The position numbers and the translations under genes are program-made. A DNA stretch of 38,485 bases from an uncultured Clostridia bacterium (GTDB lineage: Bacteria; Bacillota; Clostridia; Lutisporales; Lutisporaceae), in NCBI GenBank assembly GCA_937930535.1, contig CALGKJ010000230.1, positions 1 through 38,485 on the forward strand, in the 5' to 3' direction. Positions 8,816-16,912 of this stretch are shown here, in pieces. The notes beneath the pieces were generated by a model. It was not told the DNA's origin and searched no databases. It was given only the letters and a program-made list of their open reading frames with translations. How positions within the stretch are numbered: the stretch's first letter is position 1; each line of letters begins with the position of its first letter.

Positions 8816-10195
8816 ATGAGTTGTTGTATAAGTAAAGAAAAGCCTATATTACTAGGAAAGCTAAGTAAGTTAGATGATGAAAATTCAGCTCTAACAGGTC
8901 ATTTGGGTGATGTACATGCTTTGACGATGCAGGAGTATAAGCTAGTTAAGCTAATGGATGGTTTTAGTTCCTTTGAGGAAATTGCTGCACTTAGCAATAT
9001 TGATACTGATTATGTTATAGGCGTATATGGAAAGTTAAAAGGCGAAAAAAGGCTTTCATTGCTCTCGGAATGGAATCAGACAGGCTGGTGTGGCGAATGT
9101 CAAACATATGTGGCAGGCGATATATGCGGCCTATGTGGAAGTAAAATAGAAAAAATTCAATTTGCACCTCCCTGTGACCCTTGGATATGCTTGGACGAAG
9201 AAAGAGAATTTATAGTAAACATACTTAATAAAAGATTTTCTTTAGACATACCTGAAGATATCTTTCTACTTGCCAACAATGGCTGCATGAACAATGAATT
9301 CTTCTGGGAGGTTGCATATAAAGATAAAATAATATTGAATGTAAGATTTTGTTCCACTGATGAAGACAGTTGGGAATATGATTTGCTTGTAAATGAACAT
9401 GAACTCAGCGCTGATAAAGCTTTAATATTAAATGCTGCTAGTATAGATAAAATGGTTGCTGCAAATGCAAAGCGCCAAGACCACCTGTTTAGAAACAGCG
9501 CAGCGTTCATTAAGGAACAATGTGAATTGTTTGAAACAAAGCCTTTAATTTATTTCAGCGGAGGCAAGGAAAGTGTAGTTATGTACTCGCTGTTTGATAG
9601 ATTGAAAATTTCTGCAAATGTGCTTACAGTAGCACCGGGAGCGGAGTTCCCTGATGATTTGGAGTTTATGCTGGAATATAAAAAGAAAATCGAGGCTAAT
9701 ACAAATTTCAAATATTATTTCTATCAAACAAGCGGGGAAAAAATTATAAAAGAGCTTAATGAAAGGAAAATATTATCTGCTAAAGATCCATGGTGCAGAG
9801 TTGACTTTAAAAAGGAGCTTAAAAATATTGGAACAAGAGAAATATATAAGGGCGACGATTTTGTAGCGTGTGAGGGCAGCAGATGGTATGAAAATGACTT
9901 CAGACGCAGACATCCAAAAGTAAACTTTATACAAGGATATCAGCATCAGGTTTGGATTCATCCCATAGCGGAATGGACATCCATTGATATTTGGATATAT
10001 ATGTTTGGCAATAAAATACCTATAAACCCTGTATACTATAAGGGCTTTCAAAGGACGACGTGTTGGATGTGTCCAATAGTTAACCCATTCCATTTGAGGT
10101 GCTCAAAGAAATACTATCCTGAGCTTTGGGAACAGATAAAGGATTGCAAGCTGGAAGCCTTTGGAGATGATAGTAGTAAGGATCTTCCTTATTAA
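8816..10195 (+). CDS. PAPS-reductase-like PP-loop protein with PqqD-like and zinc-ribbon N-terminus
   Basis: 459 residues with an unusual domain order. Residues about 10-85 resemble a PqqD-type winged helix (LTMQEYKLVKLMDGFSSFEEIAAL). Cys92, Cys95, Cys104 and Cys107 form a zinc ribbon. A middle domain spans about 120-215. The last part is a PP-loop domain of the PAPS reductase/ATP-sulfurylase-like group: SGGKES at 248-253, CEGSRWYEND, and a cysteine set at Cys416, Cys419 and about Cys430 (CWMCP, LRCS) that could bind an Fe-S cluster. Housekeeping PAPS reductases lack the N-terminal parts, so a role in sulfite production is unlikely. Adenylation of a substrate and sulfur transfer is a reasonable guess. 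GAAGGGGG precedes the ATG. Confidence 0.8.
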   Translation: MSCCISKEKPILLGKLSKLDDENSALTGHLGDVHALTMQEYKLVKLMDGFSSFEEIAALSNIDTDYVIGVYGKLKGEKRLSLLSEWNQTGWCGECQTYVAGDICGLCGSKIEKIQFAPPCDPWICLDEEREFIVNILNKRFSLDIPEDIFLLANNGCMNNEFFWEVAYKDKIILNVRFCSTDEDSWEYDLLVNEHELSADKALILNAASIDKMVAANAKRQDHLFRNSAAFIKEQCELFETKPLIYFSGGKESVVMYSLFDRLKISANVLTVAPGAEFPDDLEFMLEYKKKIEANTNFKYYFYQTSGEKIIKELNERKILSAKDPWCRVDFKKELKNIGTREIYKGDDFVACEGSRWYENDFRRRHPKVNFIQGYQHQVWIHPIAEWTSIDIWIYMFGNKIPINPVYYKGFQRTTCWMCPIVNPFHLRCSKKYYPELWEQIKDCKLEAFGDDSSKDLPY

Positions 10196-10218
10196 AGCAA
10201 TTTTCCATACTTAGAAAT

Positions 10219-10328
10219 TATAATTCAGTAAGTTTAATATGAAAATAAAGCTGCGTCTGTCTAGGGTCACTTCCTGAGACTTGCTTTCTTTTCATTGATT
10301 GCTGATGTAAAGTTGGGTAGACAACTTT
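10219..10328 (+). other. Structured leader with possible internal promoter
   Basis: This 188-nt gap is the longest inside the first half of the cluster. TATAAT at 10219-10224 could be a -10 element, but no good -35 lies at the right distance. Downstream, 10241-10250 (GAAAATAAAG) pairs with 10284-10293 with one mismatch, and GTCT/AGAC continues the stem inward; a second hairpin, AAAGTTG/CAACTTT, spans 10309-10328. No T tract follows. It may be a regulatory leader for the ilvD-like operon. Confidence 0.4.
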
Positions 10329-10383
10329 AAATACAGTTTAGGGAGATAAAAATAATTATCTTTTACTAAGGGGGTCAGGGAAT

Positions 10384-12114
10384 ATGACAAAGAGCAGGGA
10401 TGTTAGCGAGTTATCACAAGCTGTAATCAAGGGGAGACTTAGAACTCTGGGTTTTCTTCCTGATGAATTGGATAAGCCTATTATTGCCATTGCCAACACT
10501 TATAACGAGGTTGCCCTTCCACATAGAAACTTGCGGCAGGTAGTGGATTATGTAAAGCTCGGGATAGCCCAAGCGGGGGGAATAGGACTGGAGTTCAATG
10601 TTATTGCCATGTGCGATGGAATTTCCCAAGGGCTTAATGGTATGAAGTATGTACTGCCATCGAGAGAAATAATTGCAGATTCCATAGAAGCAATGGTAGC
10701 TGGACATCCTATGTTCAGCGGACTTGTTTGTATAGCAGGATGTGATAAGACTACACCAGGTATGCTTATGGCAGCAGCACGACTGGATATACCAACAGTG
10801 GTATTAGGTGCAGGACCCATTGTTCCCATAGGGCAAAAGGGCGGTCTTGATGAGAATAACAATAGAAGGCCTGTAGAGAAGCTGGATATAAATGATAAAG
10901 AGTTTGTAAAGGAGGCTTTTGAAGCAGGAAGAATACATGAGGAGGATTTTATCAAGCAGAGCTATTTAAAAGGACATATTAACAGAAACCAGCTTATAGA
11001 ATACTATGCTGACGCACTATCTACCTGCGGACTTTGTACATCAATGGCTACAGCAAACTCAATGGGTGTACTCAGTGAAGCATTAGGAATGAGCTTGCCT
11101 GGGAGCTTTCTTGTACCACTTGTGGCTAATCAAAAGCTTGCAGAGGCAAAGAAAGCAGGGCGGGCAGTAATGGAGGCTGTAAAGAAAAATCTAACTCCTA
11201 GAAAAATTATGACTCATGCTGCTTTCAGGAATGCTATAGCTTTAGATATGGCAGTAGGTGGTTCTATGAACACGATACTTCACCTTCTTGCTATTGCAAA
11301 TGAAGCTGGAATACCTTTAACCTTTGATGATTTTGACCAGATAAGCGGTAAGGTACCTTTTATTGTAGATGTTAAGCCCAACGGAAAGCACAACCTTATA
11401 GAGCTTTATAAAAGTGGAGGTACAACTGCTGTACTACACGAAATAAAAGCATATTTGGATCTGGATTGTATAAACGTAGAGGGCAGAAAATTAAAAGATA
11501 TTGTAGAATATAATGAACCTCTTGACCGAAAAATCATATATTCTGTAGATACTCCTATAAGAAAATCAGGAAGCATTCTTGTACTCAAGGGTAATATTGC
11601 AAAAGAAGGAGCAATAGCTAAGTCTGTGATTATGGGCGGTATAGAGGAGTTTAAAGGGAAAGCAGTTGTATTTGAATCAGAGCTTGAGTTTTACAATCAC
11701 GCAAAAGAAGGTAAAATAGAGGAGAATAGCATAATAGTAATAAGAAATGAAGGTCCTGCTGGAGGACCGGGAATGAGCGAAGGGCACCGAATATCTGAAG
11801 CATGCAGATCTATTAATGCTAAGAATATAGCAGTAATAACAGACAGCCGTTTTTCGGGAGCAACAATAGGTATTGTGGTAGGCTATATATCGCCAGAAGC
11901 TTCAACAGGGGGAGAATTATCCTTAATAGAAGATGGAGACATAATAAGTATCTCGATCAAGGACAAAAAATTGGAGCTGCTAGTTTCTGATGCAGAACTT
12001 GAAGAAAGGCGAAAAACTTACAAGTGTCAAAACCCTCGGAATGAGCTGAAAGGTTATCTGAAAAAATACGCAGCTACAGTAAAAGGTGCATCAAGGGGTG
12101 CAGTAACAGTGTAG
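10384..12114 (+). CDS. Dihydroxy-acid dehydratase family (IlvD/Edd) protein
   Basis: 576 residues, near full family length. Conserved blocks are PSREIIADSIE, the cluster-ligand GCDKTTPGMLMAAARL, a second cysteine region TCGLCTSMATANSMG, LGMSLPGS, and the catalytic-serine segment ITDSRFSGATIG. The family dehydrates 2,3-dihydroxy acids to 2-keto acids using an Fe-S cluster. It diverges from housekeeping IlvD in places: VGY replaces the usual IGH before SPEA, and the segment before the second cysteine is shortened. No other branched-chain amino acid gene is nearby; an aminotransferase lies three genes on. A cluster-specific dehydratase acting on a sugar acid or similar is therefore more likely than valine synthesis. 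AAGGGGG precedes the ATG. Confidence 0.87.
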   Translation: MTKSRDVSELSQAVIKGRLRTLGFLPDELDKPIIAIANTYNEVALPHRNLRQVVDYVKLGIAQAGGIGLEFNVIAMCDGISQGLNGMKYVLPSREIIADSIEAMVAGHPMFSGLVCIAGCDKTTPGMLMAAARLDIPTVVLGAGPIVPIGQKGGLDENNNRRPVEKLDINDKEFVKEAFEAGRIHEEDFIKQSYLKGHINRNQLIEYYADALSTCGLCTSMATANSMGVLSEALGMSLPGSFLVPLVANQKLAEAKKAGRAVMEAVKKNLTPRKIMTHAAFRNAIALDMAVGGSMNTILHLLAIANEAGIPLTFDDFDQISGKVPFIVDVKPNGKHNLIELYKSGGTTAVLHEIKAYLDLDCINVEGRKLKDIVEYNEPLDRKIIYSVDTPIRKSGSILVLKGNIAKEGAIAKSVIMGGIEEFKGKAVVFESELEFYNHAKEGKIEENSIIVIRNEGPAGGPGMSEGHRISEACRSINAKNIAVITDSRFSGATIGIVVGYISPEASTGGELSLIEDGDIISISIKDKKLELLVSDAELEERRKTYKCQNPRNELKGYLKKYAATVKGASRGAVTV

Positions 12115-12183
12115 TTGTTGCAAACAAGGAAAAAAATATATATAGTAAAAATACATAAAAAAGTTATAGGGAGGAAGAACTTA

Positions 12184-12609
12184 ATGATGGATGTAGTAAT
12201 TAAAAATTTTGAGATGAAGGATTATGATAGTGTATATGTGCTTTGGGAAAATATATTTCCAGACACAACTGACTCGTCTTACAGCAGAGAGCAAATAAAT
12301 TTTTTTCTTGATAGGAATCCGGGTACATCATTTTATGCAGAACATGAGGGTAAAGTAGTAGGTGCTGTACTTGTAGGATATGATGGACGAAGGGGGTACA
12401 TACATCATTTGGGTGTGCTAGACGAGTATCGCAGGAAAAACATTGGAAAGTTGCTTATGGACAAGGCAGAAGAAGCTTTATTAAAGGTCGGCATAGGTAA
12501 AACCCACCTATTTGTTTTCAAGGACAATACAAACGCAAAGGAATTCTATAATAGAATAGGCTATAAACAAAGACATGATTTAGATATGTTCAGCAAAACC
12601 TTGAAATAG
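12184..12609 (+). CDS. GNAT-family N-acetyltransferase
   Basis: 141 residues from the ATG at 12184, which follows GGGAGG; the frame is open back to 12115, but that part has no ribosome site. It is a single GNAT domain: GKVVGAVLVG in strand 4, the acetyl-CoA pyrophosphate loop YRRKNIGKLLM, and the C-terminal NAKEFYNRIGYK typical of RimI-like members. It would acetylate an amine, either as a biosynthetic step or for self-protection against the product. The gap to the next gene is 10 nt, so it belongs to the same operon. Confidence 0.85.
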   Translation: MMDVVIKNFEMKDYDSVYVLWENIFPDTTDSSYSREQINFFLDRNPGTSFYAEHEGKVVGAVLVGYDGRRGYIHHLGVLDEYRRKNIGKLLMDKAEEALLKVGIGKTHLFVFKDNTNAKEFYNRIGYKQRHDLDMFSKTLK

Positions 12610-12619
12610 CGGTACACCC

Positions 12620-13726
12620 ATGAAGTATACAAGCTATCAGAGATTATATGAAGCAGAGGGTATAGTGTTTGGCATAAATATAACCAATATTGATGCTAAA
12701 GACAGAATATTACAGACTACTGATGCATTTCTAATGGATTCTTTTACTGTCAGGTATGATGTGATTATGCCGGAGTATGAGATATGCGTAGAACAGACTG
12801 CAAAGGAAATCAGAACTTTACAGCAGTGCGAGGAAGTGCAATATATAGGCTTTAAAGCTCTAAGGGAATTAAATGAAGAAAATTTTCAATGCATTGTATA
12901 TTTTCCAGACTTAGGTCTACAAGTAAACTATCAGTACAAGCTGAAAAAGATGACTATAAGCTATAATGAAAATAACTCATGGTATCACTTTTATGTCGGA
13001 TGGATGATCCGAGAGTTGCTTAGAGCCAGCTTGATTTCACGGGGGAAGCTCCTTATACATTGCAGTGCGGTTGATTTGCATGGAAAGGCAGTACTACTAT
13101 GTGGAACAAAGGGTTCAGGCAAAACCTCACTACTACTGGAGATGATGGATAAAGGCAGTGGAATAATTGGTAATGATAAAGTATCATTAGATACATATAC
13201 AAAACCAATAAAAGTATCCAGTTTTCCTGTATTTGTATCAATAGGACTTGGCACATTAAATAGGTTTTCGGTACTAAAGGACTTTATGGAGGACTTTACT
13301 AAACTTAGTATCCCCCAGTATAAGCTTACTAGACAAAAAGATGATATCTTTAATTCCTTTAGCAATGAAAAAAAACTTATATTACTTACTAAAGAGCTGT
13401 TAGATAAGTTTCCTCAGAGCAAGCTGACGAGACGATCTGATCTGTCAGCTATTGTCAGCATACAATTTGATGACGATATTGAGTACGCAAGTCTTACAGA
13501 AGTAACTGATGAAAGGTGTAAGCTTGCAATACTTGATGAAAATATATGTCTAGGAGACGATGAAGTATTTTCAGATATATTTTCTTTAGCAAAATGCAGC
13601 CGACAGGTGGTAGAGGAAAATAAAAAAGCACTTATTAATAATGTTAAGTTCTATAGCTTGAAACAAAATTTAGAATGTATAGGAAGTTACGATATTATAG
13701 CACAAGCAATAGCTAAAAAGGGGTGA
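12620..13726 (+). CDS. HPr kinase-like P-loop protein
   Basis: 368 residues. The C-terminal two thirds carry the HprK-like core: LLIHCSAVDLHGKAVLLCG, a Walker A loop GTKGSGKTS at 162-170, and GNDKVSL where HPr kinase has SDD. The N-terminal 150 residues are poorly conserved and lack the HprK N-domain. True HprK sits with lgt or phosphotransferase genes; this one lies between a GNAT and an aminotransferase. HprK-like kinases without a PTS link are known from natural-product clusters, where they phosphorylate peptides or small molecules. Phosphorylation of a cluster intermediate is my inference. The next gene starts 4 nt after its stop. Confidence 0.7.
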   Translation: MKYTSYQRLYEAEGIVFGINITNIDAKDRILQTTDAFLMDSFTVRYDVIMPEYEICVEQTAKEIRTLQQCEEVQYIGFKALRELNEENFQCIVYFPDLGLQVNYQYKLKKMTISYNENNSWYHFYVGWMIRELLRASLISRGKLLIHCSAVDLHGKAVLLCGTKGSGKTSLLLEMMDKGSGIIGNDKVSLDTYTKPIKVSSFPVFVSIGLGTLNRFSVLKDFMEDFTKLSIPQYKLTRQKDDIFNSFSNEKKLILLTKELLDKFPQSKLTRRSDLSAIVSIQFDDDIEYASLTEVTDERCKLAILDENICLGDDEVFSDIFSLAKCSRQVVEENKKALINNVKFYSLKQNLECIGSYDIIAQAIAKKG

Positions 13727-13730
13727 AGCA

Positions 13731-14897
13731 TTGGGGTCATTAAAAAAAAATAAAGCACTTGATGAGCTTTCACATGTTAGTATCAGCAAGTTCATCAGTA
13801 AGGTTAATAATATTGAGGAGTGCTATCGCTTTGATATAGGACTGCCAAGAATTTTACTTAAGGATATTATGGCAGAGGAAAAACTAAGAGGGTTATTAGA
13901 AGCCACTTATTTGGACTATGCTCCAGCAAAGGGGATACTTAAACTAAGAAAAGCATTGTCGGAAAATATTAACAGCCATAGGAAAAGCTCATATATATCA
14001 GCCGAAAACATAGTTGTTACGTGTGGATCTATAGGGGGCCTGTATGCTGCTTTTAAAGCAATACTCAATTATGGTGATAAAGTGCTGGTACCTTTACCGG
14101 CTTGGGGCACATATAATAATGTCATAACCATAAATGGAGGACAGGTAGTAAATTGCGAACTAAATCTAAATGCGGAATATTTGGAGTTTGATATTGACAA
14201 AACAGTGTCTTCAATCACCGGAGGAATAAAGGCTGTAATAATAAATAATCCACATAACCCAACAGGAAAATTGTACTCGGCAAAATGTATTCAGAGTATT
14301 ATTGAGTATGCGGTCTTAAATGATATTTATGTTTTTATGGATGAAGCATACAGCGGTTTAGAGTTTGAAAAAGAAAAGAGCACAGAATATCCTTTTTTGC
14401 CGAATTTAATTTATTTTCGTTCCTTTTCTAAATATTACATGGTACCGGGGCTGCGTCTGGGATATGTCTATGGGAATAATGAGATTATAGAAAATGTAAA
14501 TACCGTCAACCATATCATGGCAAGTAATATAGATAAAGCAGCACAGTATATTGGATTAGAGCTTCTTACTGGAAGAAGTGAAATCTTTGAAAAACAAAAA
14601 AATGCATATTTAGAATGGGGAAAGCTTGCTAATGAGATATTTTCTGCAACCAATGACAGTATAAAGCTTATAAAGCCTCAGGGAACATATTATATTTTTG
14701 CTGAATTAAACAATAAAATAGACGTTAACCAGTACTGGGACAGGCTTGCCAACGAGTATAGGACTATTGTGCTTCCGGGATGGATGTTTGGGGCTAATAC
14801 AGCAAACTATATAAGACTGTCTATGGTTGAGAGGGAAGATAAGATTGAGAAGGGTCTGAGAAATATAGCTTCATGTGCTTTGGAGATGATCAAATGA
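13731..14897 (+). CDS. PLP-dependent aminotransferase, class I/II
   Basis: 388 residues from a TTG at 13731, supported by AAGGGGTG upstream. Fold-type I features are complete: NNPHNPTG, the aspartate in VFMDEAYSGL, the PLP lysine Lys234 in RSFSKYY, and the arginine-bearing GLRLGYVYG. The C-terminal YIRLSM supplies the substrate carboxylate arginine. It transfers an amino group to a 2-keto acid. Together with the upstream IlvD-family dehydratase, which makes 2-keto acids, it could form a non-standard amino acid for the pathway. The stop overlaps the next start as ATGA (14894-14897). Confidence 0.87.
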   Translation: MGSLKKNKALDELSHVSISKFISKVNNIEECYRFDIGLPRILLKDIMAEEKLRGLLEATYLDYAPAKGILKLRKALSENINSHRKSSYISAENIVVTCGSIGGLYAAFKAILNYGDKVLVPLPAWGTYNNVITINGGQVVNCELNLNAEYLEFDIDKTVSSITGGIKAVIINNPHNPTGKLYSAKCIQSIIEYAVLNDIYVFMDEAYSGLEFEKEKSTEYPFLPNLIYFRSFSKYYMVPGLRLGYVYGNNEIIENVNTVNHIMASNIDKAAQYIGLELLTGRSEIFEKQKNAYLEWGKLANEIFSATNDSIKLIKPQGTYYIFAELNNKIDVNQYWDRLANEYRTIVLPGWMFGANTANYIRLSMVEREDKIEKGLRNIASCALEMIK

Positions 14898-15595
14898 AAA
14901 AAGTGTTTATAGTAACAGCATCCTACAGGGAATCATCCCAAATAGCAGAATATTTTAAAGATGCAATAAGAACGGAAGTGGCAGGGCTTACAGTTTATAC
15001 TTTAAAAGGAAACATAGAGATAAGCCTTGCTGTGCTTGGAATAGCTAAGGTTAGCTTCGCGATAGGAACCCAGCTGATAGCTGATAGATTCCGCCCTGAT
15101 GTTATATATTCCTTAGGCTTTTGTGGAGCGATAGCCGATAATGCTGAGATTTTAGATATTGTTTTATGTATTGAAGCCTTCCAGTATGATGTATATACAT
15201 CTAGTCCCCAAATAGACAATCTGGATAGTCCGGAATACCGCAGACTTAAATGTTACCCTGGAAATCAGGAGATGCTGGAAAGAACCAAAAAAATTTTTAA
15301 AGATACCAAAATTCATATGCTTCCTATGGCAACGGCAGATAATTTTTTAGCAGATGAAAAAGTTACAAAACAGCTATTTGAGAAAAAGGGTCCTTTGGTT
15401 GTAGATCAAGAAACAGCAGCTTTTTATCAAAGCTGTTATTACTCTGATATAAAGGGACTTGCAATAAAGGTAATAACAGACAGATGTGACTGCACGTCCT
15501 ATCAGAGCTACTTTTCAAAAGAATATGATGCTGCTTCTAAATTATTATATATTTATAAAAAGTTGATTGAGTATGAATCTCAGACTGCATATTAA
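14894..15595 (+). CDS. MTA/SAH nucleosidase-like nucleoside phosphorylase
   Basis: 233 residues from the ATG at 14894, which has GGAG at the right distance; an ATG at 14873 is less well placed. The PNP/UDP-phosphorylase fold is visible: LGIAKVSFAIG, YSLGFCGAI, ATADNFLAD, VVDQETAAF in place of the family's DMEgaA, and ITDRCD in place of SD. Similarity is moderate. MTA/SAH nucleosidases can also cleave 5'-deoxyadenosine, the by-product of radical SAM enzymes, so clearing that inhibitor is one plausible role; a nucleoside intermediate is the alternative. It is coupled to the aminotransferase by a 4-nt overlap. Confidence 0.75.
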   Translation: MKKVFIVTASYRESSQIAEYFKDAIRTEVAGLTVYTLKGNIEISLAVLGIAKVSFAIGTQLIADRFRPDVIYSLGFCGAIADNAEILDIVLCIEAFQYDVYTSSPQIDNLDSPEYRRLKCYPGNQEMLERTKKIFKDTKIHMLPMATADNFLADEKVTKQLFEKKGPLVVDQETAAFYQSCYYSDIKGLAIKVITDRCDCTSYQSYFSKEYDAASKLLYIYKKLIEYESQTAY

Positions 15596-15606
15596 AGGAG
15601 GAGCAA

Positions 15607-16896
15607 ATGAAAGTTCTAGAAAAAATAGCGGAAAAGCTTAAGTCTGAAATTGTGCCGCTTCTGAGCGAGCTAATAAAATTTAAAACAGAAAGTCCTCCTT
15701 CACACACACGGGATATGGCTGAGTTCATTCAAAAATACTTAAAAAATTATGGTATAGAAATGGAATTGCAGGCAGCTGGTTGTACTGAAATGGTTAATGG
15801 TATAGCCCTACTAGAAGGAAAATCAGAAAAACCGATTATGGCAATGCATAGTCATCTTGATGTAGTTACAGCCTTAAATGAAAGTCAATGGAAGTACCCG
15901 CCATATTCAGGACATGAAAAATGTGGCTATATATGGGGGCGAGGTGCTATTGATATGAAGGGATATCTTGCGGTTCAGATGCTTACCCTTGTAGCACTAA
16001 AAGAAGCTGGTGAAAATTTGTACTGCAATCCAGCACTGCTGTTAACGGCAGATGAAGAAAGGGGTGGGATTACAGCTACTAGAATGTTGGTGGAGGAAAA
16101 TGAAGAATTACTAAAAAAAGTAAAGTGCGTTATTTCTGAGGGTGGATACATATACAGCGATGGAAATACCAGAATTGCATTGGTATCTCTTGCAGAGAAG
16201 AAAAGCTATCCGTTGACTATACGGATATTATCAGGAAAAAGTGGTCACGCAGCATTACAGGAAGATGATAACAACAATGTGATATTTGCTATACCAAAGC
16301 TGCTTGAAAAGATAAAAAAGTTTAATGACAGCCAAAATAAACTGGAACTCTTTAGCAACAGTAGTTTATATTCATTAGACAGCTATAAGGATTTGCCATT
16401 TTATAAAAATGGTCTGAAAAATACTATAACTCCCACCAAGCTAAATAGTGGACTTAAAGGTAACCTTATACCCGATGCTTTAGAATTAAGACTTGATTGC
16501 AGGCTTACTCCATACCAAAATGAAAAAGAATTCGTTAAGCTGCTTAGTGATTATTTACAGTTTAAAGGGTTTAATGTCATAGTAGACGATAAGCATCCTG
16601 CCTGTAGTGCACTTCCCAAAAAACCATCAATTAGCCAGGATTTTAAAACGATAGAAAATATTATTTTGAACTCACTGGGTATAAATACAGTACCAATATG
16701 TGCACCTTTTATGACCGATTTACAATACTTTAGAGAAAAGGGCATAACTTCATACGGGTTTATGCCTTTCTGTTTTGATAAAGAGGTTTTTAATTTATAT
16801 CATAACTTTGATGAAAGAATAGGTACAAACATTTTAAAAGAGGGTTTACTTCTAAATATAAAGCTTATTTACGAAGCTTGCCACAGTACATATTAG
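15607..16896 (+). CDS. M20-family metallopeptidase (ArgE/DapE-like)
   Basis: 429 residues, with AAAGGAGG before the ATG. Two-metal site residues are seen: H83-x-D85 in MHSHLDVV, the bridging aspartate in RGAIDMKG, and the catalytic pair in TADEERGG. The dimerisation-domain region KSGHAALQEDD follows, and a late HNFDER supplies the last ligand. Members remove N-acyl groups or hydrolyse small peptides. Within this cluster it might deacylate an N-acetylated intermediate made by the GNAT, in the manner of ArgE, or trim a peptide. No signal peptide is seen. The next gene follows after 16 nt. Confidence 0.87.
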   Translation: MKVLEKIAEKLKSEIVPLLSELIKFKTESPPSHTRDMAEFIQKYLKNYGIEMELQAAGCTEMVNGIALLEGKSEKPIMAMHSHLDVVTALNESQWKYPPYSGHEKCGYIWGRGAIDMKGYLAVQMLTLVALKEAGENLYCNPALLLTADEERGGITATRMLVEENEELLKKVKCVISEGGYIYSDGNTRIALVSLAEKKSYPLTIRILSGKSGHAALQEDDNNNVIFAIPKLLEKIKKFNDSQNKLELFSNSSLYSLDSYKDLPFYKNGLKNTITPTKLNSGLKGNLIPDALELRLDCRLTPYQNEKEFVKLLSDYLQFKGFNVIVDDKHPACSALPKKPSISQDFKTIENIILNSLGINTVPICAPFMTDLQYFREKGITSYGFMPFCFDKEVFNLYHNFDERIGTNILKEGLLLNIKLIYEACHSTY

Positions 16897-16912
16897 TTAA
16901 GGAGAATGAAAA

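Noticed and set aside
10242-10278. A short frame MKIKLRLSRVTS as a precursor peptide of the cluster
   Set aside because: Only 12 codons, no ribosome site, and it lies inside a hairpin.
10384-12114. Loss of the first Fe-S cysteine in the IlvD-like protein as an oddity
   Set aside because: The segment VALPHRNL matches the PGH-type segment of E. coli and clostridial IlvD as I recall it, so lack of cysteine there is normal for that subgroup.
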